Positions 39,948 through 52,978 of a stretch of 64,000 bases of DNA are shown here, one piece after another (position 1 is the stretch's first letter; each line of letters opens with the position of its first letter). The notes beneath the pieces are model-generated. The model was not told where the DNA came from and did no database searches. It saw only the letters and a list, made by a program, of their open reading frames with translations. The stretch comes from Mitsuaria sp. PDC51. Its GTDB lineage: Bacteria; Pseudomonadota; Gammaproteobacteria; Burkholderiales; Burkholderiaceae_C. The position numbers and the translations under genes are program-made. The stretch spans positions 1,798,001 through 1,862,000 of the forward strand of contig NZ_FOZE01000001.1 of NCBI RefSeq assembly GCF_900113225.1, in the 5' to 3' direction.

Positions 39948-41345
39948 ATGACCAACATCGCGAACATCGACCTCTCGAAGTGGCAGGCCACCGGCAAGGA
40001 AACCTGCTTCCACGACCGCAACATCACCCCGCAGATCTACGCGGGCCTCGATGGCAAGAACTGGTCGCTGAAGGACTATGAAGCGCGCGGCGGCTACCAG
40101 GCGCTGCGTAAGATCCTGGCCCAGGGCGAAGGGCAGGGCATGACCGCCGACCAGGTCATCGCCGAAGTGAAGGCCTCGGGCCTGCGCGGACGCGGCGGCG
40201 CCGGCTTCCCGACCGGCCTGAAGTGGAGCTTCATGCCGCGCCAATTCCCGGGCGCGAAGTACCTCGTCTGCAACAGCGACGAAGGCGAGCCGGGCACCTG
40301 CAAGGACCGCGACATCCTCATGTACAACCCGCACATCGTCATCGAAGGCATGGCGATCGCGGCGTACGCGATGGGGATCAAGGTCGGCTACAACTACATC
40401 CACGGCGAGATCTTCGAGGTCTACGAGCGCTTCGAGGCGGCCCTGGAAGAGGCCCGCGCGGCCGGCCTGCTGGGCGACAACATCCTGGGCAGCAACTTCA
40501 GCTTCCAGCTGCACGCGCACCACGGCTTCGGCGCCTACATCTGCGGCGAGGAAACCGCGCTGCTCGAATCGCTGGAAGGCAAGAAGGGCCAGCCGCGCTT
40601 CAAGCCGCCGTTCCCGGCCTCGTTCGGCCTGTATGGCAAGCCCACGACGATCAACAACACCGAGACCTTTGCCGCGGTCCCCTGGATCATCCGCAACGGC
40701 GGCCAGGCCTATCTTGAAGTGGGCAAGCCCAACAACGGCGGCACCAAGATCTTCTCGATCTCCGGCGACGTCGAGCGTCCGGGCAACTACGAGATCCCGC
40801 TGGGCACCTCGTTCGAGAAGCTGCTCGAGCTCGCCGGCGGCGTGCGCGGCGGCCGCAAGCTCAAGGCGGTGATCCCGGGCGGCTCGTCGGCCCCGGTGCT
40901 GCCGGCCGACATCATGATGCAGTGCACGATGGACTATGACTCCATCGCCAAGGCCGGCTCGATGCTGGGCTCGGGCGCCGTCATCGTGATGGACGAGACC
41001 CGCTGCATGGTCAACAGCCTGCTGCGCCTGTCCTACTTCTACGCGCACGAGTCCTGCGGCCAGTGCACCCCCTGCCGCGAGGGCACGGGCTGGATGCACC
41101 GCGTGATCGAGCGCATCGCCCACGGCAAGGGCCGCGTCGAGGACATCGACCTGCTGAACTCCGTGGCCGACAACATCCAGGGCCGCACCATCTGCGCGCT
41201 GGGCGATGCCGCCGCGATGCCGGTGCGCGCGATGCTCAAGCACTTCAAGGGCGAGTTCATCGCGATGATCGAACAGGCCCAGCAGAACAAGGCGCCCGCC
41301 GCGTCGTCCCCGTCCGCCACGGCGAAGTCGCCGGCGCACGCCTGA
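39948..41345 (+). CDS. nuoF: NADH-quinone oxidoreductase subunit F
   Basis: The NADH-oxidising flavoprotein of complex I, 465 residues. Seen are the NADH/FMN-binding [34 protein letters not shown], and the N3 [4Fe-4S] loop [15 protein letters not shown] with its distant fourth cysteine in [14 protein letters not shown]. The C-terminal tail is Ala/Ser-rich. It works with NuoE and NuoG as the dehydrogenase module. Confidence 0.98.
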   Translation: MTNIANIDLSKWQATGKETCFHDRNITPQIYAGLDGKNWSLKDYEARGGYQALRKILAQGEGQGMTADQVIAEVKASGLRGRGGAGFPTGLKWSFMPRQFPGAKYLVCNSDEGEPGTCKDRDILMYNPHIVIEGMAIAAYAMGIKVGYNYIHGEIFEVYERFEAALEEARAAGLLGDNILGSNFSFQLHAHHGFGAYICGEETALLESLEGKKGQPRFKPPFPASFGLYGKPTTINNTETFAAVPWIIRNGGQAYLEVGKPNNGGTKIFSISGDVERPGNYEIPLGTSFEKLLELAGGVRGGRKLKAVIPGGSSAPVLPADIMMQCTMDYDSIAKAGSMLGSGAVIVMDETRCMVNSLLRLSYFYAHESCGQCTPCREGTGWMHRVIERIAHGKGRVEDIDLLNSVADNIQGRTICALGDAAAMPVRAMLKHFKGEFIAMIEQAQQNKAPAASSPSATAKSPAHA

Positions 41346-41366
41346 TCGGAGCCGCTGAGAAGAACT

Positions 41367-43709
41367 ATGGTTGAAATCGAACTCGACGGCCAGAAGGTCG
41401 AAGTGCCCGAAGGCAGCATGGTGATGCATGCCGCCGAGAAGGCCGGGACCTACATCCCGCACTTCTGCTACCACAAGAAGCTGAGCATCGCGGCCAACTG
41501 CCGCATGTGCCTGGTCGACGTGGAGAAGGCGCCCAAGCCGCTGCCCGCCTGCGCGACCCCGGTCACGCAGGGCATGATCGTGCGCACCAAGAGCGAGAAA
41601 GCCATCAAGGCCCAGCAGGGCGTGATGGAGTTCCTGCTGATCAATCACCCGCTGGACTGCCCGATCTGCGACCAGGGCGGCGAATGCCAGTTGCAGGATC
41701 TGGCCGTCGGTTACGGCGCGGGCTCCTCGCGCTACACCGAAGAGAAGCGCGTGGTGTTCCACAAGAACGTCGGCCCGCTGATCTCGATGGAGGAGATGAG
41801 CCGCTGCATCCACTGCACGCGCTGCGTCCGCTTCGGCCAGGAGATCTCCGGCGTGATGGAGCTGGGCATGGCGCACCGCGGCGAGCACAGCGAGATCCAG
41901 ACCTTCGTGGGCCGCACCGTGGACTCGGAGCTGTCGGGCAACATGATCGACATCTGCCCGGTCGGCGCGCTGACCAGCAAGCCCTTCCGCTACAGCGCCC
42001 GCACCTGGGAGCTGTCGCGCCGCAAGAGCGTCAGCCCGCACGATTCGACCGGCGCCAACTTGATCGTCCAGGTCAAGAACAACGAAGTGCTGCGCGTCGT
42101 CCCGCTGGAGAACGAGGCCGTCAACGAGTGCTGGATCGCCGACCGCGACCGCTTCTCGTATGAGGCGCTGAACAGCGACGAACGTCTGACCACGCCGATG
42201 CTCAAGCAGGGCGGCGAATGGAAGCCGGTGGACTGGACCACGGCGCTCGAGTACGTCGCCAACGGCCTGAAGCAGATCAAGACCGAAAAGGGCGGCGCGT
42301 CCATCGCGGCGCTGGGCTCGGAGCACAGCACCGTCGAGGAGCTGCACCTGCTGGCGCAGCTGGTGCGCGGCCTGGGCAGCGAGAACATCGACACGCGCCT
42401 GCGCGTGGTCGATCCGGCGCTGCGCGCGGGTGAAGGCAAGGCCTTCTGGCTGGGCACCTCGATCGCGTCGCTGTCGGCGCTGGATCGCGCCTTCATCGTC
42501 GGCTCGTCGCTGCGCAAGGACCACCCGCTGTTCGCGCAGCGCCTGCGCCAGGCCGCCCGCCGCGGCGCGCAGATCGTCGCGCTGGGGGGCTCGGTCGAAG
42601 ACTGGAAGATGACGGTCGCTTCGACGCTCGTCGCCGCGCCGTCGGCTTGGGCCGCTGAACTGGCCAACGTCGCCACCGCGATCGGCGCCGCCAAGGGCGT
42701 CAGCGCTCCGGCGCAAGCGAGCCAGGGCCAAGCGACGGACGCCGCCAAGGCGATCGCCGACGCGCTGCTGTCGGGCGAGCGCAAGGCCGTGTTGCTGGGC
42801 AATGCCGCGATCCAGCATCCGCAGGCCGCGACGCTGCTGTCGCTGGCGAACTGGATCGGCGAGCAGACCGGCGCCAGCGTCGGCGTGCTGTCGGCCGCGG
42901 CGAACACCGTCGGCGCCCAGCTGGTCAAGGCCCAGCCGGGGCAGGGCGGCCGTTCGGCGGCCCAGCTGCTGAACGACCAGCCGGCCAAGGCGCTGCTGCT
43001 GCTGAACACCGACCCGGTGCTGGATGGCCCCAACGCCGCCGCCGCCGCCAAGGCCGTCAACGCGGCCGAGATGGTCGTCGTGCTGAGCCCGTTCAAGACC
43101 GGCCCGGTGGTCGAGTTCGCCGACGTGCTGCTGCCCACGGCCCCGTTCACCGAGACCTCGGGCAGCTTCGTCAACGCGGAAGGCCGCTTGCAGAGCTTCG
43201 TCGGCGTGGCCAAGGCCCGTGGCGAAACCCGTCCGGGCTGGAAGATCCTGCGCGTGCTGGGCAACCTGCTGGGCCTGCAGGGCTTCGAGTTCGACAGCTC
43301 CGAGCAGGTCCGCGCCGCGGCGCTGGGCTCCGAGCTGGACCTGACGAACCGCCTGTCCAACGGCATGTCGGCGCAGTCCGCAGCGGTTGCTCCGGTGCAA
43401 GGCCTGGAGCGCCTGACGACGGTGCCGATCTACGCGACCGACGCGCTGGTGCGCCGCGCCACCTCGCTGCAGCTGACCCGCGACGGCCGTGACGCGGCCA
43501 TCGCCTCGCTGCCGCAAGCGCTGTGGACCAGCCTCGGCCTGAATGAGAAGGGCGCGCAGGTGCGCGTGTCGCAGGACGGCGGCGAGGCCGTGCTGGCCGC
43601 GCAGCTGGACGCGTCGCTGCCCGCGAACGTGGTGCGCATTCCCGCCGGCATCCCCGAGACCGCCGCGCTGGGCGCGTTCACCGGCGCGATCGCCGTGACC
43701 AAGGCCTGA
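41367..43709 (+). CDS. nuoG: NADH-quinone oxidoreductase subunit G
   Basis: A 780-residue subunit. The N-terminal ferredoxin domain binds [2Fe-2S] ([20 protein letters not shown] and PACATPV). Next is the His-ligated cluster segment [19 protein letters not shown] and the two-cluster segment [10 protein letters not shown]...[14 protein letters not shown]. The long C-terminus is a molybdopterin-oxidoreductase-like domain without cofactor ligands. The CxxCxxxC motif that binds extra cluster N7 in E. coli is absent after the ICPVGAL block. Confidence 0.98.
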   Translation: MVEIELDGQKVEVPEGSMVMHAAEKAGTYIPHFCYHKKLSIAANCRMCLVDVEKAPKPLPACATPVTQGMIVRTKSEKAIKAQQGVMEFLLINHPLDCPICDQGGECQLQDLAVGYGAGSSRYTEEKRVVFHKNVGPLISMEEMSRCIHCTRCVRFGQEISGVMELGMAHRGEHSEIQTFVGRTVDSELSGNMIDICPVGALTSKPFRYSARTWELSRRKSVSPHDSTGANLIVQVKNNEVLRVVPLENEAVNECWIADRDRFSYEALNSDERLTTPMLKQGGEWKPVDWTTALEYVANGLKQIKTEKGGASIAALGSEHSTVEELHLLAQLVRGLGSENIDTRLRVVDPALRAGEGKAFWLGTSIASLSALDRAFIVGSSLRKDHPLFAQRLRQAARRGAQIVALGGSVEDWKMTVASTLVAAPSAWAAELANVATAIGAAKGVSAPAQASQGQATDAAKAIADALLSGERKAVLLGNAAIQHPQAATLLSLANWIGEQTGASVGVLSAAANTVGAQLVKAQPGQGGRSAAQLLNDQPAKALLLLNTDPVLDGPNAAAAAKAVNAAEMVVVLSPFKTGPVVEFADVLLPTAPFTETSGSFVNAEGRLQSFVGVAKARGETRPGWKILRVLGNLLGLQGFEFDSSEQVRAAALGSELDLTNRLSNGMSAQSAAVAPVQGLERLTTVPIYATDALVRRATSLQLTRDGRDAAIASLPQALWTSLGLNEKGAQVRVSQDGGEAVLAAQLDASLPANVVRIPAGIPETAALGAFTGAIAVTKA

Positions 43710-43722
43710 GGACGAGACGACC

Positions 43723-44817
43723 ATGGAAAACTTCTACAACGCCGGCGCCTCGATGCTGGGCATGGTCTGGCCGGTGGTCTGGAGCCTGCTCAAGATCATC
43801 GCCGTGCTGCTGCCGCTGCTGGGCTGCGTCGCCTACCTGACGCTGTGGGAACGCAAGGCCATCGGCTGGTCGCAGATCCGTCCGGGCCCGAACCGGGTCG
43901 GTCCGATGGGCCTGCTGACGCCGATCGCCGACGCCGTGAAGCTGATCTTCAAGGAGATCATCGTCCCGAGCGCCGCCAACAAGGGCCTGTTCTTCCTCGG
44001 CCCGATCATGACCATCATGCCGGCGCTGGCGGCCTGGGCCGTCGTGCCCTTCGGCCCCGGCGCGGCGATCGCCGACGTCAATGCCGGCCTGCTGTTCCTG
44101 ATGGCCATCACCTCGCTGGAGGTCTACGGCGTGATCATTGCGGGCTGGGCCTCCAACTCGAAGTACGCCTTCCTGGGCGCGCTGCGCGCCTCGGCCCAGA
44201 TGGTGTCCTACGAGATCGCGATGGGCTTCTGCCTGGTCGTGGTGCTGATGGTCACCGGCTCGATGAACGTCAGCGCCATCGTCACCAGCCAGGAGCATGG
44301 GTGGTTCGCGTCGCACGGCGTGAATGTCCTGTCGTGGAACTGGCTGCCGCTGCTGCCGATCTTCCTCGTGTACTTCATCTCCGGCCTGGCCGAGACCAAC
44401 CGCCATCCGTTCGACGTCGTCGAAGGCGAATCAGAAATCGTGGCCGGCCACATGATCGAGTACTCGGGCATGTCCTTCGCGATGTTCTTCCTGGCCGAGT
44501 ACGCCAACATGATCCTGGTGTCGGCCCTGGCGGTGCTGATGTTCCTGGGCGGCTGGTCGGCGCCGATCTCCTGGTCGCTGCTGGGCATGGACACGCCGGC
44601 CTTCATCCAGCAGACCATGGCCTTCTGGAACTGGTTCTGGCTGTTCGCCAAGACCTTCTTCGTCGTGACCTGCTTCCTGTGGGTGCGCGCGACCTTCCCG
44701 CGCTATCGCTATGACCAGATCATGCGTCTGGGCTGGAAGATCTTCATTCCGGTCACCCTGGTGTGGCTCGTCGTGGTGGGTCTGTGGATCCAGTCGCCGT
44801 TCAACATCTGGAAGTAA
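43723..44817 (+). CDS. nuoH: NADH-quinone oxidoreductase subunit H
   Basis: The membrane subunit forming the quinone entrance, 364 residues and about eight helices. Family marks are [36 protein letters not shown], and the acidic loop [19 protein letters not shown]. Length is standard for betaproteobacteria. It follows nuoG by 13 bases. Confidence 0.98.
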   Translation: MENFYNAGASMLGMVWPVVWSLLKIIAVLLPLLGCVAYLTLWERKAIGWSQIRPGPNRVGPMGLLTPIADAVKLIFKEIIVPSAANKGLFFLGPIMTIMPALAAWAVVPFGPGAAIADVNAGLLFLMAITSLEVYGVIIAGWASNSKYAFLGALRASAQMVSYEIAMGFCLVVVLMVTGSMNVSAIVTSQEHGWFASHGVNVLSWNWLPLLPIFLVYFISGLAETNRHPFDVVEGESEIVAGHMIEYSGMSFAMFFLAEYANMILVSALAVLMFLGGWSAPISWSLLGMDTPAFIQQTMAFWNWFWLFAKTFFVVTCFLWVRATFPRYRYDQIMRLGWKIFIPVTLVWLVVVGLWIQSPFNIWK

Positions 44818-44832
44818 TCCGAGGTATCTGCT

Positions 44833-45315
44833 GTGATCAAGGACCTAGTCAAGAGCTTCATGCTCACCGAGCTGCTGAAGGGCATGGCCCTGACGGGCCG
44901 GCATTTCCTCTCGAAGAACATCACGGTGCAGTTCCCGGAAGAGAAGACGCCGCTGTCTCCTCGCTTCCGCGGCCTGCACGCGCTGCGCCGGTATGAGAAC
45001 GGGGAAGAGCGCTGCATCGCCTGCAAGCTGTGCGAGGCCGTGTGCCCCGCCATGGCGATCACGATCGAATCGGACGTCCGTGCCGACGGCTCGCGCCGCA
45101 CCACGCGCTACGACATCGACCTGACCAAGTGCATCTTCTGCGGCTTCTGCGAGGAGAGCTGCCCGGTCGACTCGATCGTCGAGACCGACATCTTCGAATA
45201 CCACGGCGAGAAGCGCGGCGACCTCTACTTCACCAAGGAGATGCTCCTGGCGGTGGGGGACCGGTACGAGCCGCAGATCGCAGCCAGCAAGGAGGCCGAC
45301 GCCAAGTACCGCTGA
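44833..45315 (+). CDS. nuoI: NADH-quinone oxidoreductase subunit I
   Basis: A 160-residue subunit with two [4Fe-4S] clusters, N6a and N6b, bound by [16 protein letters not shown] and [16 protein letters not shown]. The N-terminal amphipathic helices ([18 protein letters not shown]) anchor it to the membrane arm. It begins with GTG 15 bases after nuoH. Confidence 0.98.
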   Translation: MIKDLVKSFMLTELLKGMALTGRHFLSKNITVQFPEEKTPLSPRFRGLHALRRYENGEERCIACKLCEAVCPAMAITIESDVRADGSRRTTRYDIDLTKCIFCGFCEESCPVDSIVETDIFEYHGEKRGDLYFTKEMLLAVGDRYEPQIAASKEADAKYR

Positions 45316-45393
45316 CCGGTCGAGCGGCTGCCCGGACCCTCGCGCGAGCGAGGGGAGGGCGCCGCGGCCGGCGGCCTGCTTGCAGGAAATCGC

Positions 45394-46035
45394 ATGGATA
45401 TCACTACCGCGCTGTTCTTCGTCTTCTCGGCCGTGCTGCTGGGCTCCGCGTTCCGTGTCATCACGGCCAAGAGCACCGTTCACTCGGCCCTGTTCCTGAT
45501 CCTGTCGTTCTTCAGTGCCTCCTGCCTGTGGATGCTGCTGAAGGCCGAGTTCCTGGCCATCACGCTGGTGCTGGTCTACATCGGCGCCGTCATGGTGCTC
45601 TTCCTGTTCGTCGTGATGATGCTGGACTTCGAGTCCACCGCCGTGCGCGAGAGCATCTGGAAGCACCTGCCGGTGGCCAGCCTCGTCGGCGCGCTGATCG
45701 CGCTGGAGATCGCGGCCGTGCTGATGGGCGGCTTCCGCGGCGTCGAGAACGCGCCGGAGATCGCGGGCATGGCGCAGATGGGCAACACCAAGCTGCTGGG
45801 CATCGAGATCTACACGAATTACCTGTTCCCGCTGCAGATCGCCGCCGTGCTGCTGCTGGTGGCGATCATCGCGGCGATCGCGCTGACGCTGCGCGGCCGC
45901 AAGGACTCGCGCCACCAGGACGCCTCGCAGCAGGTCAAGGTCAAGAAGGCCGACCGCCTGCGCATCGTGAAGGTCGCCCCCACCGTCGAAGCCCCGTCCG
46001 TGGCGGCGGCTGACAAGAACGAAGGAGCCGCGTGA
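45394..46035 (+). CDS. nuoJ: NADH-quinone oxidoreductase subunit J
   Basis: A 213-residue membrane subunit with five helices. The third helix region is typical ([20 protein letters not shown] followed by VMMLDF). The C-terminal part is a basic soluble tail. Its stop overlaps the nuoK start by one base. Confidence 0.96.
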   Translation: MDITTALFFVFSAVLLGSAFRVITAKSTVHSALFLILSFFSASCLWMLLKAEFLAITLVLVYIGAVMVLFLFVVMMLDFESTAVRESIWKHLPVASLVGALIALEIAAVLMGGFRGVENAPEIAGMAQMGNTKLLGIEIYTNYLFPLQIAAVLLLVAIIAAIALTLRGRKDSRHQDASQQVKVKKADRLRIVKVAPTVEAPSVAAADKNEGAA

Positions 46036-46346
46036 TGGGTGCGCTGAGCCTGAACCACTTCCTGATCCTGGGCGCGTTCCTGTTCGCGCTGTCGGTGATC
46101 GGCATCTTCCTGAACCGCAAGAACCTGATCGTGCTGCTGATGGCCATCGAGCTGATGCTGCTGGCGGTCAACATGAACTTCGTCGCGTTCTCGCACTACC
46201 TGGGCGACATGGCCGGCCAGGTGTTCGTGTTCTTCATCCTGACCGTGGCGGCCGCCGAGTCGGCGATCGGCCTGGCGATCCTGGTCGTGCTGTTCCGCAA
46301 CCGCAGCAGCATCGACGTGGAAGAGCTGGACGCCCTCAAGGGCTGA
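46035..46346 (+). CDS. nuoK: NADH-quinone oxidoreductase subunit K
   Basis: A 103-residue subunit with three helices and the two membrane glutamates important for proton transfer ([16 protein letters not shown] and [11 protein letters not shown]). The ATG at 46035 shares its A with the nuoJ stop; a GTG at 46032 is an alternative. Confidence 0.97.
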   Translation: MGALSLNHFLILGAFLFALSVIGIFLNRKNLIVLLMAIELMLLAVNMNFVAFSHYLGDMAGQVFVFFILTVAAAESAIGLAILVVLFRNRSSIDVEELDALKG

Positions 46347-46366
46347 CGAGGGAAGCGAGAAAAACA

Positions 46367-48415
<2,049 letters not shown>

Positions 48416-48433
48416 CGCGGGCGGAGAATAAGA

Positions 48434-49903
48434 ATGTTGCTGAGTCTCTCCATCTGGCTGCCCATCGTCTGCGGTGGCCTGCTGCTCGCGCTCGGACGCG
48501 ACAACAACGCCGGCGCGGTGCGCTGGATGGCGCTGGTCGCGTCGGTCGCCTCCTTCCTGGTGACGCTGCCGCTGATCTCGGGCTTCGACACCTCGACGGC
48601 GGCGATGCAGTTCGTCGAGAACGCGTCCTGGATCGAGCGCTTCAACATCCACTACCACCTGGGCGTGGATGGCATCTCGATGTGGTTCGTGCCGCTGACG
48701 GCCTTCATCTCGATCATCGTGGTGATCGCGGCCTGGGAAGTGATCGAGACGCGGGTGCACCAGTACATGGGCGCCTTCCTGATCCTGTCGGGCCTGATGA
48801 TCGGCGTGTTCTGCGCGCTGGACGGCATGCTGTTCTACGTGTTCTTCGAGGCCACGCTGATCCCGATGTACATCATCATCGGCGTCTGGGGCGGACCTCG
48901 GCGCGTGTACGCGGCCTTCAAGTTCTTCCTGTACACGCTGGCCGGCTCGCTGCTGATGCTGATCGCGCTGCTCTACCTGTACAGCCAGTCGGGCAGCTTC
49001 GAGATCCTGGACTGGCACAAGCTGCCGCTGCCGATGTCGGCGCAGTCGCTGCTGTTCTTCGCCTTCTTCGCGGCCTTCGCGGTGAAGGTGCCGATGTGGC
49101 CGGTGCACACGTGGTTGCCGGACGCGCACGTGGAGGCGCCGACCGGCGGCTCGGTGGTGCTGGCGGCCATCATGCTGAAGCTGGGCGCCTACGGCTTCCT
49201 GCGCTTCTCGCTGCCGATCGCGCCTGACGCGGCCCGTCACTACGACTGGTTCATCATCGGCCTGTCGCTGATCGCGGTGATCTACATCGGCCTGGTGGCC
49301 ATGGTCCAGCGCGACATGAAGAAGCTGGTGGCCTATTCGTCGGTCGCCCACATGGGCTTCGTGACCCTGGGCTTCTTCATCTTCAACGAGCTGGGCATCT
49401 CCGGCGGCCTGGTGCAGATGATCTCGCACGGCTTCGTCTCGGGCGCGATGTTCCTGTGCATCGGCGTGCTCTACGACCGCGTGCATTCGCGTGAGATCGC
49501 CGACTACGGCGGCGTCGTCAACACGATGCCCAAGTTCGCGGCGCTGGCGGTGTTCTTCGGCATGGCCAACTGCGGCCTGCCGGCGACCGCGGGCTTCGTG
49601 GGCGAGTGGATGGTGATCCTGGGCTCGGTGCAGCACAACTTCTGGATCGGCCTGCTGGCGGCCACGGCGCTGATCTTCGGCGCGGCCTACACGCTGTGGA
49701 TGATCAAGCGCGTCTACTTCGGCGCTGTGACCAACGACAACGTCCGCAACCTGACCGACATCAACGGCCGCGAGTTCCTGATGCTGGGCGTGCTGGCGAT
49801 CGCGACGCTCTACATGGGCGTGTATCCGAAGCCGTTCACCGACGTGATGCACCCATCCGTCGACGCGCTGCTCAAGCACGTCGCGGTGTCCAAGCTCCAA
49901 TAA
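48434..49903 (+). CDS. nuoM: NADH-quinone oxidoreductase subunit M
   Basis: An antiporter-like subunit of 489 residues and 14 helices. Seen are FYVFFEATLIPMYIIIGVWG (essential glutamate), KVPMWPVHTWLPDAHVEAPT and KLVAYSSVAHMGFVTLGFF. It pumps protons next to NuoL and NuoN. Confidence 0.98.
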   Translation: MLLSLSIWLPIVCGGLLLALGRDNNAGAVRWMALVASVASFLVTLPLISGFDTSTAAMQFVENASWIERFNIHYHLGVDGISMWFVPLTAFISIIVVIAAWEVIETRVHQYMGAFLILSGLMIGVFCALDGMLFYVFFEATLIPMYIIIGVWGGPRRVYAAFKFFLYTLAGSLLMLIALLYLYSQSGSFEILDWHKLPLPMSAQSLLFFAFFAAFAVKVPMWPVHTWLPDAHVEAPTGGSVVLAAIMLKLGAYGFLRFSLPIAPDAARHYDWFIIGLSLIAVIYIGLVAMVQRDMKKLVAYSSVAHMGFVTLGFFIFNELGISGGLVQMISHGFVSGAMFLCIGVLYDRVHSREIADYGGVVNTMPKFAALAVFFGMANCGLPATAGFVGEWMVILGSVQHNFWIGLLAATALIFGAAYTLWMIKRVYFGAVTNDNVRNLTDINGREFLMLGVLAIATLYMGVYPKPFTDVMHPSVDALLKHVAVSKLQ

Positions 49904-49915
49904 GGGCCCAACACA

Positions 49916-51397
49916 ATGAATGACATGAACTGGGTCGCGGTCTATCCCGAAATCCTGCTGCTGGTGCTGGCCTGCGTGGTCGCGCTGGTGGACCTGTTCG
50001 TCACCGACCCGCGCCGCACGCCGACCTACTGGCTGACGCAGCTGAGCCTGGCGGTGGTGGGCGCGATGCACTTCGCCGCGATGGGCAACGTGCCGGCCGA
50101 GGCGATGCAGGGCCTGCTGGTCGTCGATCCGCTGAGCCACCTGCTCAGCGGCGTCAGTGCGCTGGCGCTGATCATCACGCTGGTCTATGCGCGTCCCTAC
50201 GCCGAGTCGCGCGAGATGCTCAAGGGCGAGCTGTTCACCCTGAGCCTGCTGGCGCTGCTGGGCGTGAACGTGATGGTGGCGTCCAACAACTTCCTGTCGA
50301 TCTACCTCGGCCTGGAGCTGATGAGCCTGTCGCTGTACGCGCTGACCGCGCTGCGTCGCGACCACACCATCTCGACCGAAGCCGCGATGAAGTACTTCGT
50401 GCTGGGCGCGCTGGCCTCGGGCTTCCTGCTGTACGGCCTGTCGATGATGTACGGCGCCACCGGTTCGCTGTCGATCCCGCGCGTGTTCGAGGTCATCTCC
50501 AGCGGCACGGTCAACAAGGGCGTGCTGGTGCTGGGCGTGGTGTTCGTCGTCGCCGGCCTGGGCTTCAAGCTGGGCGCCGCGCCGTTCCACATGTGGGTGC
50601 CGGACGTCTACCAGGGCGCGCCGACCGCCGCGACGCTGCTGATCGGCGGCGCGCCCAAGCTGGCCGCGCTGGGCATCGCGCTGCGCCTGCTGGTGGAGGG
50701 CATGCTGCCGCTGGCCACGGACTGGCAGCAGATGCTGCTGGTGATGGCGGTGGCCTCGCTGGTGGTGGGCAACCTGGCCGCGATCGCGCAGAGCAACCTG
50801 AAGCGGATGCTGGCGTACTCGACGATCTCGCAGATGGGCTTCGTCGTGCTGGGCCTGGCCTCGGGCGTGGTGAACGGCCAGCCGGACAACCATGCGCTGA
50901 ATGCCTACAGCTCGGCGATGTTCTACGCGATCACCTACGTGCTCACGACGCTGGGCAGCTTCGGCCTGATCATGCTGCTGGCGCGCCAGGGCTTCGAGTC
51001 CGAGCAGATCAGCGACCTGGCCGGCCTGTTCAAGCGCAGCCCCTGGTATGCGCTGGTGATGGCGATCTACATGTTCTCGCTGACCGGCATTCCGCCGACG
51101 GTGGGCTTCTACGGCAAGCTGGCCGTGCTGCAGGCGATGGTCACGACCGGCCAGTCGCTCTACCTGTGGCTGGCGGTGGTGGCGGTGGTGCTGTCGCTGA
51201 TCGGCGCGTTCTACTACCTGCGTGTCGTGAAGGTCATGTTCTTCGATGAACCGACCGACCATGCCCCGCTGAACGCCCCGGCCGACGCGCGCCTGGTGAT
51301 GTCGCTCAACGGCATCGCGGTGCTGGCCTTCGGCCTGCTGCCCGGCGGCCTGCTGGCGCTGTGCGGCCAGGCCGTGACCCGCGCGCTGGCGCACTGA
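49916..51397 (+). CDS. nuoN: NADH-quinone oxidoreductase subunit N
   Basis: The third antiporter-like subunit, 493 residues. Seen are YLGLELMSLSLYALTALRR, GAAPFHMWVPDVYQGAPTAA and RMLAYSTISQMGFVVLGLA. It closes the complex I set; all fourteen subunits nuoA to nuoN are present, in order and on one strand. Confidence 0.98.
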   Translation: MNDMNWVAVYPEILLLVLACVVALVDLFVTDPRRTPTYWLTQLSLAVVGAMHFAAMGNVPAEAMQGLLVVDPLSHLLSGVSALALIITLVYARPYAESREMLKGELFTLSLLALLGVNVMVASNNFLSIYLGLELMSLSLYALTALRRDHTISTEAAMKYFVLGALASGFLLYGLSMMYGATGSLSIPRVFEVISSGTVNKGVLVLGVVFVVAGLGFKLGAAPFHMWVPDVYQGAPTAATLLIGGAPKLAALGIALRLLVEGMLPLATDWQQMLLVMAVASLVVGNLAAIAQSNLKRMLAYSTISQMGFVVLGLASGVVNGQPDNHALNAYSSAMFYAITYVLTTLGSFGLIMLLARQGFESEQISDLAGLFKRSPWYALVMAIYMFSLTGIPPTVGFYGKLAVLQAMVTTGQSLYLWLAVVAVVLSLIGAFYYLRVVKVMFFDEPTDHAPLNAPADARLVMSLNGIAVLAFGLLPGGLLALCGQAVTRALAH

Positions 51398-51419
51398 GCG
51401 CGCGCTGAGCGGACCCGGG

Positions 51420-51755
51420 ATGGAGCAGGGCGCTTCGGTGTGGGTGGTGCTGGTGGTCGCGCTGGTCGCGGCCAACCTGCCTTACCTCAGTTCGCGCATC
51501 CTGCTCGTCGGGCCGCGCCGCGATCCCAAGGCCGCCGGCTGGCGGCTGCTGGAACTCTTCCTGCTGGCGCTGGCGACGCTGGCCGTCGGCTTCGGGCTGG
51601 AGGCCCGGCTGGGTCAGCGCGCGCCGCAGGGCTGGGAGTTCTACGCGGCGGCGCTGGCGCTGTTCGTGACGCTGGGATTCCCGGGCTTCGTGTGGCGCTA
51701 TCTGCGCCGTTCGCGGTCCAAGGTGCGAGAGTTCGATGACGAAGAAGCTGCCTGA
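51420..51755 (+). CDS. DUF2818 family membrane protein
   Basis: A 111-residue protein with three hydrophobic segments (about 7-27, 42-60 and 72-90) and a basic then acidic tail (RRSRSKVREFDDEEAA). The sequence NLPYLSSRILLVGP and WEFYAAALALFVTLGFPGFV fits the DUF2818 family, found mostly after nuoN in betaproteobacteria. It may aid complex I assembly; that is inference from position. Its 3' end overlaps the NUDIX gene by 20 bases. Confidence 0.88.
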   Translation: MEQGASVWVVLVVALVAANLPYLSSRILLVGPRRDPKAAGWRLLELFLLALATLAVGFGLEARLGQRAPQGWEFYAAALALFVTLGFPGFVWRYLRRSRSKVREFDDEEAA

Positions 51756-52395
51756 GGCCCTTCGACCCGATGCCGACGGCGTGGTCGGCATTCCCCCGGC
51801 GGCCGACGCCGATCCCCATCTGCGCGAGACCCCGCTGAGTTCCGACTGGATCCTGCGGGGCAACTTCCTTCATGCCAAGCGCGACCGCATCGCGCTGCCC
51901 AACGGCCGCGAAGCGACGCGCGAGTACATCCGCCATCCCGGCGCCGCCGTGATCGTGCCGCTGCTGGACGACGGCCGCGTGCTGCTCGAGCGCCAGTACC
52001 GCTACCCGATGGGCCGCGTGGTGCTGGAGTTCCCCGCCGGCAAGCTGGATCCGCTGGAACCCCCGCTGCGCTGCGCGATGCGCGAGCTGGTCGAGGAGAC
52101 CGGCTACACCGCGCGCGAGTGGGCCTACGCCGGCGTGATGCACAACGCGATCGCCTATTCGGACGAGCGCATCGAGGTCTTCTTCGCGCGCGGGCTGGTC
52201 GCCGGCGAGCGCCGCTTGGACGACGAGGAGTTCCTCGACCTGCTGGCCGTGGGCGAGGACGAGCTGGACCGCATGGCCTTCGATGGCCGCGTCACCGACG
52301 CCAAGACCCTGACCTGCCTGCTGTGGCTGCAGCGCTGGCGTGCCGGCGCATGGCCTTTGGACTGGATGCCGGCGGCCGAGGCGGCGAGCCGCTAG
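51736..52395 (+). CDS. NUDIX hydrolase, ADP-ribose pyrophosphatase type
   Basis: A 219-residue hydrolase. The NUDIX box spans residues 102-124 (GKLDPLEPPLRCAMRELVEE then TGY), preceded by VVLEFPA, a combination typical of ADP-ribose/NDP-sugar pyrophosphatases. Substrate is inferred. It overlaps the DUF2818 gene by 20 bases and is followed 12 bases later by a DUF1178 gene, so all three are probably read with nuo. Confidence 0.92.
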   Translation: MTKKLPEALRPDADGVVGIPPAADADPHLRETPLSSDWILRGNFLHAKRDRIALPNGREATREYIRHPGAAVIVPLLDDGRVLLERQYRYPMGRVVLEFPAGKLDPLEPPLRCAMRELVEETGYTAREWAYAGVMHNAIAYSDERIEVFFARGLVAGERRLDDEEFLDLLAVGEDELDRMAFDGRVTDAKTLTCLLWLQRWRAGAWPLDWMPAAEAASR

Positions 52396-52407
52396 CATCG
52401 GCCGATC

Positions 52408-52896
52408 ATGCTGGTCCTGAACCTGGCCTGCGAGACAGGCCATTCCTTCGAAGGCTGGTTCGCGTCGGCCAACGATTTCGAATCGCAGCAGCAGCGCGGC
52501 CTGCTGAGCTGCCCGCTGTGCAACAGCGCCAAGGTGCGCAAGATGCCGAGCGCCCCGCGGCTGAACCTCTCCGCCGCCGAGCCGGCGCCGGCCCGGCGGC
52601 GCGCGCCGGCGGCGCCATCCCCCGAGCCCACCGCGCCGGTGCTGCCGCCCGGCGCGCCGGTGATCGCCGCCGAGCTGCAGAAGCAGGTGATCCAGGCGGT
52701 GCGCACGCTGATGGCCAACACCGAGGACGTCGGCGACCGCTTCGCCACCGAGGCCCGCCGCATCCATTACGGCGAGGCCCAGGAGCGCGGCATCCGCGGT
52801 CGCGCCACGCCCGACGAGGCGCGCGAACTGGCGGACGAAGGCATCGACATCGTCGCACTGCCGGTGCCCGACGCGCTGAAAGACCCTCTCCAGTAA
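52408..52896 (+). CDS. DUF1178 family protein
   Basis: A 162-residue cytoplasmic protein. It starts MLVLNLACETGHSFEGWFAS and has cysteines spaced like a zinc site (Cys8, then CPLCNSAKVRK), an Ala/Pro linker, and a helical C-terminus ending ALPVPDALKDPL. This is the DUF1178 pattern. Its function is unknown; the family often lies near nuo or NUDIX genes in betaproteobacteria. Confidence 0.9.
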   Translation: MLVLNLACETGHSFEGWFASANDFESQQQRGLLSCPLCNSAKVRKMPSAPRLNLSAAEPAPARRRAPAAPSPEPTAPVLPPGAPVIAAELQKQVIQAVRTLMANTEDVGDRFATEARRIHYGEAQERGIRGRATPDEARELADEGIDIVALPVPDALKDPLQ

Positions 52897-52978
52897 CGAC
52901 CTGACGCCTCGTGGGATTGCGGGCGATGCCGGGGCCGGTGTCGAATCGCGCGGTCGCATCTGTTGAGGAATCAGGTTC

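Noticed and set aside
39300-43724. A 1474-codon antisense frame across nuoE, nuoF and nuoG
   Set aside because: Same codon-bias artefact; it covers three certain complex I genes and shows no family features.
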